A stretch of DNA of 64,000 bases from Amycolatopsis endophytica. Its GTDB lineage: Bacteria; Actinomycetota; Actinomycetes; Mycobacteriales; Pseudonocardiaceae. Where the stretch lies: assembly GCF_013410405.1 (NCBI RefSeq), contig NZ_JACCFK010000001.1, positions 4,278,001 through 4,342,000 on the forward strand. Reading direction: 5' to 3'. Made by a program: the position numbers and the translations under genes. Shown here in pieces: positions 36,059-43,110 of this stretch; within the stretch, counting starts at the first letter, position 1; each line of letters begins with the position of its first letter. The notes below the pieces were generated by a model. It saw only the letters and a program-made list of their open reading frames with translations, ran no database searches and was not told the DNA's origin.

Positions 36059-36989
36059 TGACCGTCACCTTCGTGATCGCGCCCTGCCGCACGCCCCACG
36101 CGTCGAGGATCTTGCCGTAGGTGCCGTCGGCCACTAGCGCGGACAGGGCCTTCTCGACGGCGTCGCGCAGCTGCGGATCGGCCTTGTCGACCCCGATGCC
36201 GTATGGCCCGCCGTTGATCGGCTCACCCGGCACGACCTCGAAGAACTCGCCGCCGCCCGCCGTCCTGGAGACGTAGGCCGCGGTCGGCAGGTCGTTGAGG
36301 ATCGCGGCGACGCGGCCGGTGCGCAGCTGGTTCTGGTTCTGCGAGTCGCTGTCGGTGGCCGTCGTGGTCACCTCGGGCTTGCCGCCCTGGACGCACTTCG
36401 CGCTCTGCTCGGCGGCGAAGGTCTGGTGGCTGGTGCCCTGCACGACGGCGACGGTCTTGCCGCACAGCGAGTCCGGGCCGGTGATGCCGTCCGGGTTGCC
36501 CTTGCGGATCATGATCGTGATGCCCGAGGTGAAGTAGTCCACGAAGTCGATCTGCGCCTGCCGGGCCCGCGTGTCGTTCATCCCGGCCATCGTCAGGTCG
36601 AGCCTGCCGGACTGCAGGCTGGTGATCAGCGAGCCGAACGCCATGTCGGTGTGGTTCGCGGTCAGGCCCAGCTTGGCCGCGACGGCCTTCGCGATGTCCA
36701 CTTCGAACCCGACCGGCGTCTTGCCGTCGGAGGAGTAGAAGTTGTTGGGCGCCGACTGCATGTTCGAGCCGATGTTGAGCGCTCCGGCCCGGGCGATGTC
36801 GGCGGGCAGCGTGGCGGCGAGCTGCGGGTCCTTCGTGACGGCCTGCAGGATCGCCGCGGTGTCCGGAACGTCCGAACCGGTCGCGCTGTCGCCCCCGGCG
36901 CCGTCGGGACCGCCCCCGCAGGCCGCCGTGAGCAGCAGGCAGCCGACGGTCAGCCCACCCCAGCGCGTCACTCGTGACCTCGCAGACAT
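36045..36989 (-). CDS. Amino-acid ABC transporter substrate-binding lipoprotein
   Basis: 314 residues. The signal ends in lipobox LTAAC followed by a Gly-rich linker. The family 3 solute-binding fold is seen in LNIGSNMQSAPNNFYSSDGKTPVGFEVDIAKAVAAKLGL, then MAGMNDTRARQAQIDFVDYFTSGITIMIRKG and GPYGIGVDKADPQLRDAVEKAL. The family binds polar amino acids; the ligand cannot be read from the sequence. It is the first gene of the operon, with GAGGAG 5 bases before ATG 36989. Confidence 0.93.
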   Translation of the reverse strand: MSARSRVTRWGGLTVGCLLLTAACGGGPDGAGGDSATGSDVPDTAAILQAVTKDPQLAATLPADIARAGALNIGSNMQSAPNNFYSSDGKTPVGFEVDIAKAVAAKLGLTANHTDMAFGSLITSLQSGRLDLTMAGMNDTRARQAQIDFVDYFTSGITIMIRKGNPDGITGPDSLCGKTVAVVQGTSHQTFAAEQSAKCVQGGKPEVTTTATDSDSQNQNQLRTGRVAAILNDLPTAAYVSRTAGGGEFFEVVPGEPINGGPYGIGVDKADPQLRDAVEKALSALVADGTYGKILDAWGVRQGAITKVTVNAGS

Positions 36990-37024
36990 CGCATCTCCTC
37001 ACCCGAACGAATGAATGAGGAGGG

Positions 37025-37053
37025 ACGCTACAACTGCTTGTTGAAGACGTCAA
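37025..37053 (-). promoter_or_regulatory. Promoter of the amino-acid ABC/aminotransferase-regulator operon
   Basis: On the minus strand, TTGACG (37048-37053) and TAGCGT (37025-37030) are spaced by exactly 17 bases. Transcription would begin near 37018, giving a ~29-base leader before ATG 36989. Confidence 0.65.
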
Positions 37054-37063
37054 CCACGAGTTG
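37031..37063. promoter_or_regulatory. Candidate operator overlapping the ABC operon promoter
   Basis: CAACTGCTTGTTG (37031-37043) and CAACCACGAGTTG (37051-37063) form an inverted repeat, 10 of 13 positions matching, with a 7-base centre. It covers the spacer and the -35 hexamer, a repressor position. The DauR-like domain encoded by this operon is the natural candidate to bind it. Confidence 0.5.
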
Positions 37064-37068
37064 AAATT

Positions 37069-37854
37069 TCAGGTCGCCGGGAAGTCGAACTGGTAGCCCT
37101 GCGCGACCAGCCAGGGCAGCAGCTCCGTGAGCGCGGCGACCGTCTGCTTGCGCTGGCCGCCGCCGTCGTGCAGGAGGATCACCGCCCCCGGCTGGACGGC
37201 CTGCCGCACCGTCGCCACGATCGCCGGCGTGCCGGGCAGGGTCCAATCACGGGAATCCACCGACCAGCCCAACGACGTCATCCCTTCGCGGGAAGCGATC
37301 GCGGTGATCGTTTCCGACCAGTTTCCCCCTGGCGCGCGGAAATAGGGAATGGAAACGTCGCCGTCGGCGGCGAGACGCAGATCCGCCTGCGTGCCGGTGA
37401 TCTCCGCGGAAATGCGCGCCTCGTTGCGCCGGGCCAGTTCTTCGTCGTGGCTGACGGTGTGATCGCACAACCGCATTCCGCGTTCCACGACCTGCGCGAC
37501 CAGTTCCGGATGGCGCCGCACCTGGGTGCCGACCATGCAGAACGTGGCCACCGCGCCGTGCTGCTCCAGCAGGTCCAGTACCTGCGGCGTGTAGGTGGGA
37601 TCAGGGCCGTCGTCGAAGGTCAGCGCGACGAACCGGCCCGGGCGCGCGGCGGTGCGGACGGGCCCGGCCGCGGCGGGTGCGGCGGCCGGCTCCGGTGTCG
37701 TCGAGGCTCGTGCCCGCTGGGGCGGGGATGCGGTTTCGGATCCTTGCGCGCCGGACCAGGACAGCGAAATGATCAACGAAGTGGTCACGAGCACCACGGA
37801 GATCAGGACGGCCCACCGGTAGCAGTACGGCGGGCGCAGCACCTGATAACGCAT
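37069..37854 (-). CDS. Membrane-anchored polysaccharide deacetylase (NodB/CE4)
   Basis: 261 residues. One N-terminal membrane helix (about 14-36) and an Ala/Pro linker precede the NodB domain: VALTFDDGPDPTYTP (catalytic Asp pair), CDHTVSHDEEL (metal His-x3-His), FRAPGGNWS and VILLHDGG. It removes acetyl groups from envelope polysaccharide or peptidoglycan outside the cell. ATG 37854 was chosen because GGAGGTGCCG precedes it; a GTG at 37866 would overlap that site. The window between it and the ABC operon holds that operon's promoter. Confidence 0.88.
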   Translation of the reverse strand: MRYQVLRPPYCYRWAVLISVVLVTTSLIISLSWSGAQGSETASPPQRARASTTPEPAAAPAAAGPVRTAARPGRFVALTFDDGPDPTYTPQVLDLLEQHGAVATFCMVGTQVRRHPELVAQVVERGMRLCDHTVSHDEELARRNEARISAEITGTQADLRLAADGDVSIPYFRAPGGNWSETITAIASREGMTSLGWSVDSRDWTLPGTPAIVATVRQAVQPGAVILLHDGGGQRKQTVAALTELLPWLVAQGYQFDFPAT

Positions 37855-37962
37855 CGGCACCTCCACGAATCGCGGCGTCGCCCGCGCACGATAGAGTGAA
37901 AAGGGGCTCGATCGGGGGAATTCGGCGCGTGTCCGGGACCGCGAATCAGGAGAAGTGCGGCG

Positions 37963-38736
37963 TCAGTCGAGCAGTGCGCGTTCCCAATCCTGACGGCGTC
38001 GCCCGATGTAGGCGGCGTCGGCTTCCCACACCCTGCCGTGGCCCTCGTGCCACAGTCGTGCCCAGGGCTGCTTTCCCGCAGCCGCCTGTGCGCCGAGAAA
38101 AGTGTGCATGGCTTGGGCGCGCGGTGCCAGCAGAGTGATGAGGTCGCGCCGTTGAGTCTCGTCCAAGCCGTAGGCGTCGACGAAAACCCGCAGGCGGTGC
38201 CCGGCATCCACCCGGCTCCACCGCGCATCGGCCGACAACGGCACGAAGCCGTGGAGCGCGTAGGCGACATCCCACAAGCGGGTGCCCGGCGCGGCGACGT
38301 CCCAGTCGATGAACGCCCAGTGCGGATCACCGAGGATCAGGTTCCAGGGGGCGAGATCGTGGTGGGCGATGATGTCGGACCCGTCCGCCGGGACGAGGAC
38401 TTGCCACTGCGCGTCCGGCGGCGGAACGAAGCCGGCGACCGCGTCGTGGAAGTCGCGGACGAGCCGGGCGACCCGGGCGAGGTGCACGTCGGGGTCGAGC
38501 AGGGCGAAGTGGTCCGGCCAGGCCACGCGGCCGGGGATGAAGGTCAGCACTTCCCGGTTCTGCTCATCGACGCCCAACGGCTTGGGGGCACCGGTGAAAC
38601 CGGCCGTGTGCAGGTGGGCGAGCAGGGCGTGGACGGCGGGGGTCCAGGGACCGGCCGGACGGCGCACGGTCCGGCCGACCTGCACCACCCCGGTGCTGAC
38701 GTTGCCACCGCGGAGGGGGATCTCGGTGTGGTCCAT
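37963..38736 (-). CDS. APH-fold phosphotransferase
   Basis: 257 residues. IIAHHDLAPWNLILGDP is the kinase-like catalytic loop (HxDxxxxN), and WAFIDWDVAAPGTRLWDVAYAL contains the metal-binding Asp. The fold is shared by aminoglycoside phosphotransferases, choline kinases and many housekeeping small-molecule kinases, so resistance cannot be claimed. ATG 38736 was chosen; the frame is open a little further up. Confidence 0.8.
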   Translation of the reverse strand: MDHTEIPLRGGNVSTGVVQVGRTVRRPAGPWTPAVHALLAHLHTAGFTGAPKPLGVDEQNREVLTFIPGRVAWPDHFALLDPDVHLARVARLVRDFHDAVAGFVPPPDAQWQVLVPADGSDIIAHHDLAPWNLILGDPHWAFIDWDVAAPGTRLWDVAYALHGFVPLSADARWSRVDAGHRLRVFVDAYGLDETQRRDLITLLAPRAQAMHTFLGAQAAAGKQPWARLWHEGHGRVWEADAAYIGRRRQDWERALLD

Positions 38737-38798
38737 GGTGACGAGCCTGGCATCCCGGACCGCCACCGCTCGCACGGGATTCGTCCGCTGCCCGCTCG

Positions 38799-39995
38799 TC
38801 AGTCGGGCAGCAGGGGCACCGTCGGGCCGTCGTCCCGGCCGAGGAGCATCGCGCGGGTGACGGCTTTCGAGCCGTAGCGGTCCCGTACCTCGTCCAGCGC
38901 CGCGTCGAGCGCGCCGGGTGGTTGATCGTCGAAGGGCAGCTCCAGTTGCAGTGGGGTGTCGTCATCCAGATTGGACAGGGCGAGGCCGATGAGCGTGATC
39001 CCGTGCTCGCGGATGTCCGGCATCGCGGCGGCGAGCAGTGCGCGCGCGGTCGCGAGGATGTCCTCCGTGTGCGCCGTCGGGTGCGATACGGTCCGCGATC
39101 TGGTCGCGCGGCTGAAATCGGCGAACCGCAGGCGCAGCACCACCGTCCGGCACACGCGGTGCGCGGCCCGCAACCGCCGCGCCAGCCGGTCGGCCAGTGC
39201 GGCGACGATCTCGTCGAGCTCCGTGGGCGAACGCGGCCGGCGTCCCAGGGCGCGCTGGGCTCCCATGGACCGCCGCCGCCTGCCGGCCACCACCGGGCGC
39301 GGATCCCGGTTGTGCGCGAGCGCGAACAGGTGCCGCCCGCCGGCCCGGCCGAGCAGCGCCACCAGCTCCGCCTCGCCACGCTCGGCGACCTGCCCCACCG
39401 TGCGGATGCCCTTCGCACGCAGCTTCCCGGCCGTCACCGTGCCCACGCCCCATAACCGCTCGACCGGCAACGGGTGCAGGAACTCCAGCTCCTCGTCGTG
39501 CGGCACGACGAGCAGCCCGTCCGGTTTCGCCACCCCGCTGGCGACCTTGGCGAGGAACTTCGTGCGCGCGACGCCGACCGTGATCGGCAGCCCCACCCGC
39601 TCGGCGACCGCGCGCCGCAGGCCAGCAGCGATCCGGCTCGGCGTGCCCGCGATCCGGGCGAGGCCACCGACGTCGAGGAACGCCTCGTCGATCGAGAGCC
39701 CCTCGACCAGCGGCGTGGTGTCCTCGAACACGGCGAACACGGCCTTGCTCGCCGCGCTGTAGGCCGACATCCGCGGCGGTACCACGACGGCCGACGGGCA
39801 CAGCCGCAGGGCCTGAGCACACCCCATCGCCGTGCGGACCCCGCGTGCCTTGGCCTCGTAACTTGCCGCGAGCACCACTCCGCCGCCCACGACGACCGGC
39901 CTGCCACGCAACGACGCGTCGTCACGCTGCTCGACCGACGCGTAGAACGCGTCCAGGTCGGCATGCAGGATCGGGCCCTCGTTCGTCACGAACAC
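38799..39995 (-). CDS. dinB: DNA polymerase IV (Y-family)
   Basis: 398 residues. ILHADLDAFYASVEQ carries the first catalytic Asp, SYEAKARGVRTAMG and GLSIDEAFLDV the Asp-Glu pair. KFLAKVASGVAKPDGL and LWGVGTVTAGKLRAKGIRTVGQVA (helix-hairpin-helix) and a little-finger domain follow. It is an error-prone translesion polymerase. No clear clamp-binding QLxLF site is seen except LQLELPF near the end. GTG 39995 was chosen; a second in-frame GTG at 39989 is possible. Confidence 0.93.
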   Translation of the reverse strand: MFVTNEGPILHADLDAFYASVEQRDDASLRGRPVVVGGGVVLAASYEAKARGVRTAMGCAQALRLCPSAVVVPPRMSAYSAASKAVFAVFEDTTPLVEGLSIDEAFLDVGGLARIAGTPSRIAAGLRRAVAERVGLPITVGVARTKFLAKVASGVAKPDGLLVVPHDEELEFLHPLPVERLWGVGTVTAGKLRAKGIRTVGQVAERGEAELVALLGRAGGRHLFALAHNRDPRPVVAGRRRRSMGAQRALGRRPRSPTELDEIVAALADRLARRLRAAHRVCRTVVLRLRFADFSRATRSRTVSHPTAHTEDILATARALLAAAMPDIREHGITLIGLALSNLDDDTPLQLELPFDDQPPGALDAALDEVRDRYGSKAVTRAMLLGRDDGPTVPLLPD

Positions 39996-40046
39996 AGGTT
40001 CGCATCCACCCCCGACAATTCCGGACGAAGCGCGAAACTGAGGCGC

Positions 40047-40619
40047 ATGAGCGCGAAGGACGATCTGCACTCCTGCCTGCGGGCGGCCCGCGAAACGGTG
40101 CTGTGGAAACTCGACGGGCTGCCGGAGTACGACAGGCGCCGTCCGCTGACACCGACGGGCACGAACCTGCTCGGTCTGGTCAAGCACCTCACCGGCTGCG
40201 AGGCGGGCTACTTCGGTGCGCCGTTCGGCAGGCCGTTCGAGCGCGAGCTGCCGTGGCTGGCCGATACCGAGCCGAACGCGGACATGTGGGCGCGCCCCAC
40301 CGAGTCCAGCGCGGAGATCGTCGCGCTCTACCGCGAAGCCTGCGCGCACGCGGACGTCACCATCGAGGCGTTCGACCTCGACGCGCCCGGTCACATTCCG
40401 CAGTGGGGCGGCGACGGCGAGGTCACCCTCCACCGGATCCTCGTGCACATGACCGCCGAAACCCAGCGCCATGCCGGGCACGCCGATATCGTGCGCGAGC
40501 TCGTCGACGGAGCCACCGGGTTGCGGCCGAGCCACCGCGACCTGCCCGACGCCGGCGAGCAGTGGTGGAGCGGGTACCGGGAGCGAGTGGAGCGGGCGGC
40601 GCGCGAAGCCTTGCCTTGA
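40047..40619 (+). CDS. DinB-fold (DUF664) protein, possible mycothiol-type transferase
   Basis: 190 residues in the four-helix DinB/DUF664 family. TNLLGLVKHLTGCEAGYFG gives the first metal-binding His and TLHRILVHMTAETQRHAGHADIVRELVDG the others. Members act as thiol-dependent transferases (mycothiol, bacillithiol) or are uncharacterised. It is unrelated to the polymerase gene dinB, which lies divergently next to it. Confidence 0.85.
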   Translation: MSAKDDLHSCLRAARETVLWKLDGLPEYDRRRPLTPTGTNLLGLVKHLTGCEAGYFGAPFGRPFERELPWLADTEPNADMWARPTESSAEIVALYREACAHADVTIEAFDLDAPGHIPQWGGDGEVTLHRILVHMTAETQRHAGHADIVRELVDGATGLRPSHRDLPDAGEQWWSGYRERVERAAREALP

Positions 40620-40646
40620 CGTCAACGGCAAGCTTTAGGCTTCCGA
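40616..40646 (+). promoter_or_regulatory. Candidate MerR-type promoter of the merR-thioredoxin pair
   Basis: TTGACG (40616-40621) overlaps the stop codon of the DinB-fold gene. The -10 is poor at 19-20 bases spacing (40641-40646), which is the elongated geometry MerR activators correct. The intervening TCAACGGCAAGCTTTAGG has partial dyad symmetry. Confidence 0.3.
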
Positions 40647-40648
40647 TC

Positions 40649-41044
40649 ATGCGAATCGGGGAGCTGGCGCAGCGGACCGGGACGACCACACGGGCGTTGC
40701 GGTTCTACGAGTCACAGGGACTGCTGTCCGCGCGGCGCGCCGCCAACGGCTACCGCGAGTACGGCGAGGACGACTTCCGGCTCGTCCGGGAGATCCAGAC
40801 GCTGCAGGCGGTCGGGTTCAGCCTGGACGACACGCGTCCCTTCGTCGAATGCCTGCGGGCCGGCCACGAGACCGGGGATTCGTGCGCGGATTCGATCGAG
40901 GTCTACGCGCGCAAGCTCGCCGAGGTCGAGGCCATGGTGGAGCGGTTGCACGCGGTGCGGGAGGACCTGCGCGCCAAGCTCGCCGAAGCGCTCGACCGAG
41001 AACCCGGCCCGTGCCGGGTCACCAGCGGAACCGAGGAGTCCTGA
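40649..41044 (+). CDS. MerR-family transcriptional regulator
   Basis: 131 residues. MRIGELAQRTGTTTRALRFYESQGLLSARRAANGYREYGEDD is the MerR winged helix, followed by a coiled dimerisation helix (about 85-115). Two Cys are present (ECLRAGHETGDSC and a C-terminal PCRVT), so thiol or metal sensing is possible. It overlaps the thioredoxin gene by one base, suggesting autoregulation together with it. Confidence 0.9.
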   Translation: MRIGELAQRTGTTTRALRFYESQGLLSARRAANGYREYGEDDFRLVREIQTLQAVGFSLDDTRPFVECLRAGHETGDSCADSIEVYARKLAEVEAMVERLHAVREDLRAKLAEALDREPGPCRVTSGTEES

Positions 41045-41391
41045 TGACGACTGCCGACACCACCGGCGCCGTGTTCGCCGTGACCGACGAGACCTTCGAG
41101 GCGGAGGTGCTGCGCCACGACGGGCCCGTGCTGGTCGACTTCTGGGCGCAGTGGTGCCCGCCGTGCCACATGATCGCGCCGGTGCTGGCCGAGATCGCCG
41201 CGGAGCGTGCCGGGTCACTGGCCATCCGCAAGATCAACTCCGACGAGAACCCCCGCACCGCGCGGGATCACCAGGTCATGTCGCTGCCGACGCTGATGCT
41301 GTTCCGGGACGGCAAGCCGGTGGCGCAGTGGGTGGGCGCGCGGCCGAAGGCCAGGCTGCTCGCCGACCTCGACGCGGCGCTGAGCGCCTGA
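41044..41391 (+). CDS. trxA: Thioredoxin
   Basis: 115 residues. DFWAQWCPPCHMIAPVL carries the redox pair Cys38/Cys41, with Pro-Pro rather than Gly-Pro between them. The cis-Pro is in VMSLPTLMLFRDG. A ~14-residue N-terminal extension precedes the fold. It is co-transcribed with the MerR regulator. Confidence 0.92.
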   Translation: MTTADTTGAVFAVTDETFEAEVLRHDGPVLVDFWAQWCPPCHMIAPVLAEIAAERAGSLAIRKINSDENPRTARDHQVMSLPTLMLFRDGKPVAQWVGARPKARLLADLDAALSA

Positions 41392-41421
41392 GCCGCGCGC
41401 GACCGGGCAGACCGCGTCCCG

Positions 41422-41446
41422 GCGGTGCCGCGTTCGCACCGCTTCT
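41422..41446. terminator. Terminator-like hairpin after thioredoxin
   Basis: GCGGTGC (41422-41428) pairs with GCACCGC (41436-41442) around a 7-base loop, then TTCT. It lies between the convergent thioredoxin and epoxide-hydrolase-like genes. Confidence 0.4.
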
Positions 41447-41521
41447 CCGGCAGGTCCATTCCGGATACCGGGCCCGCGCCCGCGGGGAAGCGCCGTCCGG
41501 TCGCGCTCGCGCCGCGGGACG

Positions 41522-41956
41522 TCAGTCGCGCAGGCGGGCGCGGGCGAGCGCCGTGGACACGCCGGTCACGACGGCCCGCCCCGCGCCGCGCACGCTGGAG
41601 GCGAGCACCGTGGTCCAGTCGAAGTAGTCCCGCCACAGCACGATCCGCCCGTCACGCACCTCGAAGGTGCCGCAGACCCAGAACCGGGCGTCCCAGGATC
41701 CGGCACGCAGCACGTCGGTCCGTTCGGTCAGCACGATCGGGCCGTCGGCGGCGATGTGGTGCACGCGCGCCTCGAAGCCGATGCGGTAGCGGCTGAGCAT
41801 GCGCAGCTGCTTCTCCACGGCCTCGACGCCGCGCGCCGGGGGCAACGGCACGTTCTGGTACACGACCTCCGCGTGGACGAAGGACAGGGCGCCGTCGAGG
41901 TCGTCGTGTTCGAGGGCCGTCAGGAACGAAGTGACCGTGCTCTTCGGGTCCGCCAT
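41522..41956 (-). CDS. Limonene-1,2-epoxide hydrolase-family protein
   Basis: 144 residues with the SnoaL/NTF2 cone fold. LHAEVVY-type strand, ITERTDVLRAG (as LTERTDVL) and FEVRDGRIVLWRDYFDW are characteristic of the LEH family, where an Arg and Asp pair opens epoxides. Mycobacterial relatives act on sterol or lipid epoxides. It is placed 16 bases downstream of the TauD-type gene and probably in its transcript. Confidence 0.78.
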   Translation of the reverse strand: MADPKSTVTSFLTALEHDDLDGALSFVHAEVVYQNVPLPPARGVEAVEKQLRMLSRYRIGFEARVHHIAADGPIVLTERTDVLRAGSWDARFWVCGTFEVRDGRIVLWRDYFDWTTVLASSVRGAGRAVVTGVSTALARARLRD

Positions 41957-41972
41957 GTTCCCAGGCTAATGG

Positions 41973-42905
41973 TCAGAAGGGGCGGTCACCGGCGATCGCG
42001 ACGCGCTCGGCGATCCGCGGATGCGGGTGGTAGTCGTTGACGGCGTAGTGCTGGGTGGCGCGGTTGTCCCAGAACGCGACGGAGTTCGGGCGCCAGTGGA
42101 ACCGCACCTGGTACTCCGGCACGTGCGCCTGCGCGAACAGGAACCGGAGCAGCCGGTCGCTTTCCGCGCGGTCCAGGCCGGCGATGCACGTGGTGAAGGC
42201 CTGGTTGACGAACAGGGTCCGCCGCCCGGTCTCCGGGTGCACGCGCACCACCGGATGCTCGACCGGCGGGAAGCGGTCCTGCCAGCGTTCCAGCAGCCCG
42301 GGATCGGCGAACCGGGCGAACCCGGGCACGAAGTCGTGGATCGCGCGCAGGCCGTCGACGCGCTCGCGCACCTCGTCGGGCAGGTTGTCGTAGGCGGCGG
42401 CCATATCGGCCCAGAGCGTGTCACCGCCTCGCGGTGGCACCTCGACCAGGCGCAGCACCGAGCCGAGCGCGGGTTCCGGCCGCCACGTCACGTCGGTGTG
42501 CCAGATGTTTTCGAACCCGGGCATCCCGGCGTTTCGCGCGAAGCGGGTCACCTCGGCGGAGTCCCCGGCCGGGAGGAACGGGTTGGTCTCCAGCGGACCC
42601 CAGTTCCGCGCGAACGCCCGCTGCTGCGCCGGGCTGATGTCCTGGTCGCGGAAGAAGAGCACCTTCCACTCCAGCAGCGCGCGGTTCAGCTCCGCCCGGA
42701 GGTCCGCGGTCAGGGGTGCGCGGAGGTCCACGCCGGCGATCTCGGCACCGATCAGCGGTCCCAGAGGCCGCAAGTGGAACCTCTCGTAGGTTCGCGGCTG
42801 GGCATTCTCGTGCAGGCGCGAGAGGCGGCGAGGACCTTCCGGGATGCCGTCGGCCGGAACCTCGGCCGAGCGCAGGCGAACACCCGCGGGCAGTGCGGTG
42901 GACAT
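41973..42905 (-). CDS. TauD/TfdA-family 2-oxoglutarate dioxygenase
   Basis: 310 residues. The Fe(II) facial triad begins with WHTDVTW (His136, Asp138); the second His and the 2-oxoglutarate Arg lie in the C-terminal part (WDNRATQHYAVNDYHPHPRIAERV). The family hydroxylates taurine, alkyl sulfates, arylalkanoates and related acids; the substrate cannot be fixed here. It carries an N-terminal extension of ~40 residues before the fold. ATG 42905 follows a GGGAGG site. Confidence 0.85.
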   Translation of the reverse strand: MSTALPAGVRLRSAEVPADGIPEGPRRLSRLHENAQPRTYERFHLRPLGPLIGAEIAGVDLRAPLTADLRAELNRALLEWKVLFFRDQDISPAQQRAFARNWGPLETNPFLPAGDSAEVTRFARNAGMPGFENIWHTDVTWRPEPALGSVLRLVEVPPRGGDTLWADMAAAYDNLPDEVRERVDGLRAIHDFVPGFARFADPGLLERWQDRFPPVEHPVVRVHPETGRRTLFVNQAFTTCIAGLDRAESDRLLRFLFAQAHVPEYQVRFHWRPNSVAFWDNRATQHYAVNDYHPHPRIAERVAIAGDRPF

Positions 42906-43110
42906 GGCGCGAACCTCCCGGAAATGCCTGGTGGCAAAGGAAAACGGGCATGGGTGCGAGGCCCGGGACGACCGCGGCTCCCCCGGGACGGCAGGCACAT
43001 CTCAGAGATCACCAGGACTGCCCGGAAGCGGCAAGATACGTCCAGTATGTGGTCCGCTCGTGCGGGAAAGGACTGACCGCGAGACCCTGTCAGGCCGTAG
43101 TGTTTGCGTC

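Noticed and set aside
37963..38736. Aminoglycoside resistance gene
   Set aside because: The APH fold is shared by many ordinary small-molecule kinases, and no feature specific to resistance enzymes can be shown.
42906..43012. Possible leader peptide upstream of the TauD-type gene
   Set aside because: ATG codons exist on the minus strand, but no short closed frame with a good ribosome site and stop before the gene could be defined.
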